Shown one piece after another: positions 57,084-64,000 of a stretch of DNA of 64,000 bases. Position numbers and translations under genes: made by a program. The DNA comes from Oscheius onirici. Taxonomy: Eukaryota > Nematoda > Chromadorea > Rhabditida > Rhabditidae. Positions within the stretch are counted from its first letter, which is position 1; each line of letters opens with the position of its first letter. The notes under the pieces were generated by a model that saw only the letters and a program-made list of their open reading frames with translations, ran no database searches and had not been told where the DNA came from. The DNA lies in contig OW051470.1 in the NCBI GenBank assembly GCA_932521025.1, positions 2,838,501-2,902,500 on the forward strand. The letters run 5' to 3'.

Positions 57084-57164
57084 CTATATCGCCAACACAT
57101 GGGTGGGGGGCTTTACGCCCGAGTCCAAAATCGGGCGTAAAGCCCTATATCCCCAACACATAGG
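57084..57164. repeat. Perfect 15-bp hairpin between direct repeats
   Basis: Arms 57108-57122 and 57131-57145 (GGGCTTTACGCCCGA and its complement) enclose an 8-base loop. The hairpin is bracketed by CTATATCGCCAACACATGGG and CTATATCCCCAACACATAGG. It is a compact fold-back insertion or a recoding-free structural element. Confidence 0.75.
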
Positions 57165-57513
57165 CCTTTTTTAGTCGCAGCTGTTGAATTAAGGTTCCAG
57201 AGGACGAGACACCACGAGAGAAACATCAGTTCGAGGCGTCTTTCCCCAACTTAGAAAAGTTTTGCTTATAAATCTATTTTCTACATTTTATTGTTCAACA
57301 GAAAAACTTTAAAATAACAATTAGGATAATTAATTAAATAATTAAAAACAAATAAATCACAAAGTATTGATATTTTGGCTAATCAAGAGGAAAAGTTTTC
57401 AGAGGACAAGATATAAAAAGGACACAATGTTCTAGAACAAAGGTGCTCAGTTCCTTGCCATTGGTACTGTTTCTACTTAGCTTTCTTCTGTATCTTTCGA
57501 GGCTGTCTCGCAG

Positions 57514-57767
57514 CGAAAACGTTCGATTTGAAAAAGGTCACTTTGCAAAAATCTTGGCTGAGTATCCAATGTTTGTGTGCTGTAGCCAAATTGATATAAC
57601 GTGCAAATTGATATAACATGTTTGTGTGCTGTAGCCAAATTGATATAACGTGCAAATTGATATAACATGTTTGTGTGCTGTAGCCAAATTGATATAACGT
57701 GTAAACATTGGATACTCAGCCAAGATTTTTGCAAAATGACCTTTTTCAAATCGAACATTTTCGCGCC
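57514..57767. repeat. Fold-back element with a 49-bp tandem repeat at its centre
   Basis: Arms 57514-57576 and 57701-57767 are complementary (AAAATCTTGGCTGAGTATCC, TTCGATTTGAAAAAGGTCA). The centre has 49-bp units starting at 57571, 57620 and 57669 (GTTTGTGTGCTGTAGCC...). It shares a 25-bp core with the element at 63748-63968. Confidence 0.8.
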
Positions 57768-58861
57768 GAGACAGCCCCTATCATTCTTATATACTTTTGG
57801 CTCTACAGCTGCGGACACGATGAAAGACAGATGGGCACCATTGCGCTTTAGAAATTTTTCTGTATATCACCTGGTCTTGTACTGTTTGAACCTTTGGCTC
57901 AGACTCTTCGATAGGATCTTCAGGACTCCCAGACTTGAAATTTTCATCCCTTTTGAAAATTCTTTCAAATGGCCCTGTGATTGCCAACAAATTCATCTTT
58001 GATCTGAAGATCTTTCCTTGCCTCATTGACAAAATGTTGAACAGAACTCCAGAACCAAGAACTGAAAAAAAAGAAACGGAATGGTGAAGCAGCGCACTCG
58101 AACTATCTCGAACTCGAACTTGCATCAATCCATTCCACCCTCTTGTGTTTATACAAGTCGAACGATTGTATGCCACGAGAGAATTTCTTGTTGTGGTTGT
58201 TGTCGAAAACAAACTGTTTGGACTGGATATATTGGAAAAGAGGAAGCGCTGTTTTGTTGTTTGATGTTTGGAGAGGAACCTGTCGGCAGAGACTGGACAG
58301 CTTTTTGTTACTCTGTACACATGGCCAGACTTCTCCAAAACGGCTCTTTCTTTCATAATCGATTTCAATATGGTTGATCCTTTTGGTTAGAGACTTTAAG
58401 CGGCATACTGACTGGAGTTTTTTTGTCGTCAGACAGTCTCTTTGCGCGCTCTGACTTTTTCTCAAAAGATGGTTGCAGGTGTCCTCACGAGAGTTCATTC
58501 GAGCCTCCTGTGAAAGACTTTCCTTTCTCGAATAGTTTACTTTCTGATTCAGACTATTAAACGCAAAACTATCGATTTCTCACTAGAAGACAACTAATCC
58601 AATAGATTGCTTAAAAAGTAGCTTGTCTAGTCGCAGTCGCAGCATCTACCCATCCCAGAGATGTTGGTTCTTTTTATGCCTATTAGGGGGTTTCTCATTT
58701 CCATCAACTAAACTAGTCGTTAAGCTTCATTTTGAGAAGGCTTCTTTTCCCCTAGACCAAAGTGTATCTATCAAACGCAAAAGCACCAATTTGAATAACT
58801 GGCAATTGAGAGGCAGTGCGATATGCGGCTTCCCTTTTCCCGCACAACGATCCAATTGCAG
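57768..58861. other. Region with unlinked minus-strand frames, no firm gene
   Basis: A 193-codon minus-strand frame (58368-57790) contains a smooth exon-like section (SKMNLLAITGPFERIFKRDE, SPEDPIEESEPKVQTVQDQ) after a TTTTCAG acceptor, and another frame starts MNSREDTCNHLLRKSQSAQR at 58498. They may be exons of one gene, but no consistent chain was found. Confidence 0.3.
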
Positions 58862-59354
58862 ATGTTTCCGTCTCTCGTGACCCTTCCCTACCATCTTCTG
58901 GTCAAAGTCCACAAGCAGATGGATATCTTCTCCGAGGTCAACATGTTCAGAACCACGAAGGACTATTCTGACTTTCTCGGTCGCGTAGATCAGAGTCGAT
59001 TGGACAAGTTTTATCGTCTTGTCCATCTCCAGAAGGTAGTTGAATTGAGCGAGAAAAAAATTTGATTCTGTTCAGAAATACTGTAAATATTCGTCCCGAA
59101 TCGCCTATTGGAGCTCTCCAGATCGCACGGCCGAGGCTCTTTCCTGTCCCGGGTACATCCAACTCATCTTCCACAAACTACAGGCGCGTACGGCTCGTTA
59201 TCATGAAATTGTGATGGAAATGAAGCTGCTGGTTCAAGGACTTTCGGAAGAAGACAAAAAGTCTGTGAAAGAGAGACTGATGCTGTTCATTGAGAAGAGA
59301 CAGCCGACTAAGATGCTGGGATGGGCCAGCATTCAGCAGATCAAGAATGTCTAG
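58862..59354 (+). CDS. Uncharacterised helical protein, 150 aa
   Basis: Exons 58862-59035 and 59076-59354 with a 40-base intron. The start chosen is the ATG directly after a CAATTGCAG acceptor; the frame also extends upstream to an ATG at 58823, giving 163 residues. The protein is soluble and largely helical, with CKYSSRIAYWSSPDRTAE and a basic C-terminal helix (EDKKSVKERLMLFIEKRQPT). No known domain is recognised. Coding-like codon use and clean splice sites support it. Confidence 0.7.
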
Positions 59355-59553
59355 AAAAGTGGATCCGGTCGTCTTGTATTCTAGTGTCAATGGCTATTTG
59401 TACATAAACTCTTATCTATTCATCAAAAATGGATTACAATTAAAGATGAGATCGTCTCGGTCGAAAAATGAGTAAACACGATTCTCCAAGGGTCTAACAT
59501 CACTTCTTTTGAATAACGTTTGATCATTTTTGGTTGGAAAATTATAGTTTCGC

Positions 59554-60059
59554 AGGAATGGCTAACCCGGCCGGGCCCGGCCCGTTTGAAATTGGGCCCG
59601 GGCCGGCCCGGTTTTACGTGGTGGGACCAACGCTTTGAATTCAAATTTTGTTTTTCAATTTTTAGCTTTTTCTGTCCGGATTTTTTGCATCGTTTCTTCC
59701 ATTATAGGTAGATAGTAGCGAGGTGATCACATTGTTAGCAAAAAAAGATCGTAAAATTTCCGTTTGTTGTCATTTTAGGCGGCTGAAAACGTAGCAAGTT
59801 ATTTCATCGCACTAAACGAAATTTTCATGATCTTTTTTGTTAACAATGTGATCACCTCGCTACTATCTAACCATAGTGGAAGAAAAGATGCAAAAAAAAC
59901 CGGAAATTCGGACAGAAAAAGCTAAATTGGAAAAAAAAAAAAAGAAAATTTGAACTCAAAATTTCGCCCGCGGTAGCGTTGGTCCCGCCACGAAAAACCG
60001 GCCCGGGCCCAATTTCAAACGGACCGGCCGGGTTACGGTGGGCCCGGGCTGCCATCCCT
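59554..60059. mobile_element. 506-bp fold-back hAT-like element
   Basis: Ends AGGAATGGC and (reversed) AGGGATGGC, followed on each side by CCCGG-rich sequence. Flanking 8-mers AGTTTCGC and GGTTTCGC differ at one base, so an 8-bp target duplication is likely. The two halves are complementary for most of their length (GTGATCACATTGTTAGC against GTTAACAATGTGATCAC), meeting near 59800. No coding capacity. Confidence 0.8.
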
Positions 60060-60294
60060 GGTTTCGCCAAATGTGCTATTATGTCGGTTTGAAATCCCGC
60101 CGAACCCTGAATCAGGTTCAAAACTGTTACCGTAATCAACATCTTCGTTTTGTTGTCAAATTCAGGTTAGGGACTTTTCATGCCAATTTCTATGCTTGCT
60201 TTTTTGTTTGATTTCGATCTTGTTGTTTTTTTCTGTTTTTTTTTCTCGTTTTCCCACGTTTTGCCTAACTGTGTAAATCTGTTTTCAGTGGCCT

Positions 60295-60861
60295 ATGACT
60301 CCGCAACGATTTTCTGGCCCCTCATCACCCCTGTGGCTGGATCCGGCAGTTCGAGATTTTTTGAAGCCACTTAGTCCTGCGAAGCCGGCCAGGAACATAA
60401 AAAATGACAAATCTCCCGACAGGATGAAACGATTCTACACGAAGAAGACTATGGTATAAATTTGTTCATTTTCTGAAGAAATTTTCTTCTTTCAGAGAGC
60501 AGGTCCTTGCATCCAGATCGGCCTTCTGTCTGGCCTCGCCATGATAAACTCTGGACGGGACTACTGCTCTCTTCGCGAAATATACGCCTTTATTGTGTAA
60601 ATGATGTTTTAGCATTTTGTCTAATCTCTCGAGTTTAGAGAACATTTCGAAGGCTTCGACATCACGGTGGAAGCGTGGAAGAAGTCGATCCGGCACAGTC
60701 TCTGCACCCATACCGCTGTCTACACTAAGATGTCTGGCGAAGGATTGTACGGGTTCTCTAACAAAGCGGCCTTCCACGAGAGACTGGACTCCTACATTAG
60801 CAGGAACAGCAACGTCTCGACATATGGGCTCAAGCACCCAGGCAACATTTTGTACAGATAG
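60295..60861 (+). CDS. Divergent forkhead-like DNA-binding protein, 160 aa
   Basis: Exons 60295-60453, 60496-60596 and 60639-60861. Residues about 56-140 follow the forkhead pattern: IQIGLLSGLAMINSGRDYCS, LREIYAFIVEHF, then the recognition helix AWKKSIRHSLCTHTAVYTKM and the first wing GEGLYGFS, equivalent to W-K-N-S-I-R-H-N-L-S in canonical members. The key Asn and second His-Asn of the helix are altered (KKSIRHSLC), so DNA contacts may differ. The frame ends at TAG only 20 codons after the wing. A second coding frame begins 50 bases later (60912) and may be the rest of the same gene. Confidence 0.75.
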
Positions 60862-60911
60862 TCTTTAATTTTGGTTTTCCAGAAGCATGGTCACAAATCC
60901 GAAGAGGTGCC

Positions 60912-61554
60912 ATGGGAGTTCCTGTTGTTCTCGACCGTGAGCAGCAGAAGGAACAGAACAGAAAACGCAAGGCTACCGGAGATGAGCCCATCAGAAGAAG
61001 ACGACCCAAGACTTTGCGACTTGAGCCTCAGTTTTACGGAAGTGGAATGGACTTGATCCCGCAATATCCCGTCTTCGATGGCGTTCCGGATGCATGGAAC
61101 CAAGTACCAACCGGTACTGATGGCGATCTTTACCTCAAGGAATATACCAACTATGTAAGTTGTTTTTCATTGGCATTTCTTCGCTCTATTCTAAAGCTAA
61201 ATCCGGTTTTCTCAGATTGGATACACGTACCCTTGCCCTTCGGTGCTTCAGCCGTACTTCCAACTCCCCGTGCTGAATCCTGAATACTGTTCCAATGCAT
61301 TGAGCGTAGAACAGCTCACGGAACGCGGATATTGCTTCAATCCGCATGATGAATTCACCGGCCTGAACACTGAAACAGGAGCAAGTCCTGTCAAAGAGGT
61401 AGTCGTTTCTTCAACCAATGTATGCGACTACTACAACTTCTTCCAAGCCCAACAAGCTGACCCGAACGCCTACGGTCAGGAATTCGTTGCCCCTAAAGTA
61501 GAGTACGGTCACTGGCCACAAGTATATCCTAGTAACACCCCCTATACGTTCTAG
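60912..61554 (+). CDS. Downstream frame: basic, Pro/Tyr-rich protein, 193 aa (possible C-terminal half of the forkhead gene)
   Basis: Exons 60912-61154 and 61216-61554. A TTTTCCAG acceptor lies 30 bases before the ATG. The N-terminus is strongly basic (EQQKEQNRKRKATGDEPIRR), like a nuclear-localisation signal. The rest is rich in Pro, Tyr, Asn and Gln (YTYPCPSVLQPYFQLPVLNP), like a transcription-activation region. No in-frame splice to the forkhead exon was found: the only agreeing donor would cut the recognition helix. Possible explanations are a two-gene trans-spliced arrangement, a base error, or a real frame break. Confidence 0.65.
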
Positions 61555-61723
61555 TGCCACATAACACCACCTTTGGTTATTTATCTTGTACAACTGTAAT
61601 GTTATTTGTAGTTATTACCTACCCTTAGTCTTAATGACTCTTGTATAAGCGTGTTTCATCCAAATTTTATCAATGAATTGACCTTAGTCTGCCTTTTACC
61701 CTATTTAGACCAACCGTACTGTC

Positions 61724-61729
61724 AATAAA
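61724..61729 (+). terminator. Poly(A) signal
   Basis: AATAAA 170 bases after the stop at 61554, on the same strand; followed by a long G-run near 61763. Confidence 0.6.
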
Positions 61730-62444
61730 CGTTTTCACCTTTTTGTGACATTACCAAAGTGGGGGGGGGGGGGGGGCTTAGAATTCTCTATTAGTTCTTC
61801 TCTCGGCAGTCCAAATGATACGCCCGCTATCCCGAATGACCTGGTTCTGATGTCGGCGAAGTATTCTCCTGGTCGCTTTCTTCAAACGGTCTTAATATTT
61901 TACTTGGGCTACTTTTCTTCTCGCACCTTTAGAACAGGAGAGGTGACGGCGGTCACTCTGACCTTTTCGCCTGGTCATCCAAGAAGTGGAGAACCAGTTT
62001 TGTGGTAGAGGGAGACGGTTGAGGTTCTCGGCGGTGAGATCCCGCGATAAACCCGCCACAGGGGTCAGCCGGCCACTTTGTTGGGATTGCCCTTCAGCCA
62101 CCGTTTTTCTTTCACTTACCATTTGTCCCGTTGAAGCACTTTCCTGGGAAACCTTTCTATATAGGTTACCGACAACTCAAATGAACCGAAACTGAAGAAC
62201 AAGTTCTCTTTGCGAATTTTGGATTCTTGATCTCATATTTTACTAATAAAAGCCCGTTAGAGCTGGAAATAAGATCGTGACCCTGTTTCATAAGTTTGAA
62301 CCAACTTTTTTTCCTCAATTTTCGAATCCTTGGTTAGGTTCCAAACCAGTTTTTGCTACACCCGCCTGTTCCATTGCGACGTTTGTGAACTTAAAATAGG
62401 CTTTCTCTCTGCAAAAAACTTCTCAGAGTAAAATGTAATTCAGT
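61730..62444. other. Intergenic, no supported gene
   Basis: Contains a G homopolymer of about 17 bases near 61762. Short frames only. Confidence 0.45.
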
Positions 62445-63563
62445 ATGGACTTCATACGCGATTTGAACGCCTTCGAAATTTATCAGAACTCGTCATACAA
62501 AGAGCTTGTTTCCGACTACAGATACAAGTTAGTTCACGAAAGTTCGGTCAATCTCCTTCAGATATGCACTTCCCTTTGAAAAAGTCCCTGATCCGAAGGG
62601 ATTAACGGTTGAAGTTTTCCAAAAGCACTGGTACCATTCCATTACCATCTCCGTCGTTTACTTTGCCATTATCAAAGGTGAGTTTAAGCAGCAATAAATC
62701 CCCTTTGCAGCTATCCAAAAGGTCATGGAAAACCGCAAACCGTTCGGATTGAAGGTTCCACTGGCATTGTGGAACGGTATGCTAGCCATTTTCAGCATTG
62801 CTGGTTTTCTCCGTTTCGCCGAGGTTTGTTGAAAATGAAGACTCGCATCGAAACCAGATTAGGACTTTGCTGAAAGTCTCATGAATCGAAGTCTTTACGA
62901 GTCTGTCTGCTATTCTTGCCATCCTAACGACGTAGCCGCATATTGGAGTCTACTTTTTGCAATTTCCAAGGTAGTTTTGACCAAAATGGAGAGAGAAAGA
63001 GAACGTGTAGATAGTTGAGTTGGGAGACACGCTCTTTATCGTACTGAGAAAGAAACCATTGATTTTCCTTCACTATTACCATCACGCTGCTGTGCTGATC
63101 TACACTATCCATTCAGGTTTGTGAAGAAACTTGATAAGTTCACGTTTGAACCTAAAGCAAAAGAAAATGATACTTTCAGGAGCTGAACACACTGCGGCTG
63201 GTCGAGCCTTCATTTCTATGAACTTTTTGGCCCATTCTGTCATGTACAGTTATTACACAGTCTCTGCACTCGGTTACCGTCTTCCAAAATGGGTTTCAAT
63301 GTCCGTAACCACTATTCAAACAGCTCAAATGCTAGCTGGGGTCGGTGTTTCTCTCGCCGTCTATCGCATCAAGACAAAGTATGGATGGCCGTGAGTACAA
63401 TGAAAGACTGAAAAAGAACTCGAACTTTAGATGCCAGCAGTCTATGGCCAACTTGTATCTGGCATTCACAATCTACATCACCTTTGCCGTCTTGTTTATG
63501 CAGTTTTTCTACAAGACCTATATTGGCAAGGAGAATGTTTCCAAAAAGGGAAAGAAGGAATGA
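62445..63563 (+). CDS. ELO-family fatty-acid elongase, 289 aa
   Basis: Seven exons: 62445-62527, 62562-62677, 62711-62823, 62863-62970, 63011-63116, 63180-63390 and 63431-63563. The ATG follows an AATTCAG acceptor by one base. The diagnostic motifs are present in order: [20 protein letters not shown], the histidine box HYYHH, then a membrane-rich second half including [20 protein letters not shown]. The C-terminus KKGKKE is a lysine-rich ER-retention type tail. It should be the condensing enzyme of very-long-chain fatty-acid synthesis in the ER membrane. The HYYHH form and the size put it near ELOVL3/6 and nematode elo-1/2, but substrate specificity cannot be read from here. Confidence 0.95.
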
Positions 63564-63593
63564 GTGAACCGCCCCAACGGGATTGCTAAGTGG

Positions 63594-63599
63594 AATAAA
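63594..63599 (+). terminator. Poly(A) signal of the elongase gene
   Basis: AATAAA 31 bases after the stop codon. Confidence 0.7.
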
Positions 63600-63747
63600 T
63601 AATTGTTTCTAACAATTTGCTACTTGTTTCCCACCAGAGATGTGCGGAACACGGAAGTTCCGCGAAAAAACGCCTTCTGCGGAACCATGGAGCGAGTCTG
63701 CAGCTACGAATTTTGGCGGTGCGATTCTACTGAATTCAAAACGATTT

Positions 63748-63968
63748 TATGGTCTGTTCAAAAAGAAGAGGGATTACCATAAGATTTTAGCTCTTCCCTT
63801 CGAGACTCACTAAGCACACAAACATTGGATGCTCAGCCAACAAATACCAAAGTTCGCTGCGTATCTTTCAAATTTATTGGCTGAGTATCTAACTTTTGCA
63901 TGCTAAGTGGGTCTCAAAGGGAAGAGCTAAAATCTTACGGTAATCCCTCTTCTTTTTGAACAGATCAT
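63748..63968. repeat. Fold-back element sharing a core with 57514-57767
   Basis: Arms 63748-63840 and 63877-63968 are complementary (AAGAAGAGGGATTACC, TTTTAGCTCTTCCCTT). Near the centre is GGCTGAGCATCCAATGTTTG (reverse strand), one base different from the matching segment in the 57.5-kb element. Confidence 0.8.
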
Positions 63969-64000
63969 GTTCCAAAAACAACGTTCTTGACTGAAGTTTA

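Noticed and set aside
60639-60911. Single-gene splice from the forkhead domain to the downstream frame using AAC|GTC as donor
   Set aside because: It puts the downstream exon in a frame that ends at 61054 and abandons the clearly coding frame that continues to 61554.

Overview
The window is eukaryotic and almost certainly from a nematode. Coding regions are split by many short introns (often 40-60 bases) with GT donors and the U-rich acceptor TTTCAG. Many start codons lie a few bases after a similar acceptor, as expected for spliced-leader trans-splicing. The gene content also fits: a serpentine chemoreceptor of nematode type, BAF, a CPEB protein, METTL16 (mett-10 family), an ELO fatty-acid elongase and nematode-restricted secreted proteins. 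Species cannot be named from sequence alone. Intron-containing polyadenylated histone H4 and heavy DNA-transposon litter suggest it is not a close C. elegans relative.

Layout. 0-9 kb: seven-transmembrane receptor, a doubtful small ORF, two head-to-head uncharacterised genes and a four-helix membrane protein. 9-21.7 kb: dense housekeeping cluster of METTL16-like methyltransferase, GOS28 SNARE, N4BP2-like kinase/Smr protein, BAF, a 323-residue unknown and a secreted cysteine-containing protein. 21.9-26.1 kb: PA-TM-RING ubiquitin ligase with a 2-kb first intron. 26-33 kb: gene-poor, with a retrotransposon fragment, two small unknown genes and the last exon of a PP1-like phosphatase with a transposon at its stop codon. 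33.6-45.7 kb: secreted six-EF-hand protein, NOC1/CEBPZ, histone H4 variant, small chromodomain protein, short CPEB. 46-53 kb: a transposon graveyard of nested hAT-like, TIR and non-LTR elements. 53.6-64 kb: NYN-like/CCCH zinc-finger protein, cysteine-rich secreted protein, an unknown, a forkhead-like protein with a second ORF directly downstream, and an ELO elongase, separated by fold-back elements.

The genes do not form one pathway. Chromatin/nuclear (BAF, H4, chromodomain, forkhead), RNA-level (METTL16, CPEB, CCCH, NOC1) and secretory (GOS28, RING ligase, EF-hand, cysteine-rich proteins) functions are interleaved. Exon models were derived by hand from splice consensus and reading-frame continuity; exact ends may be off by a base or two in places, and functional names rest on motif recognition without database searches.
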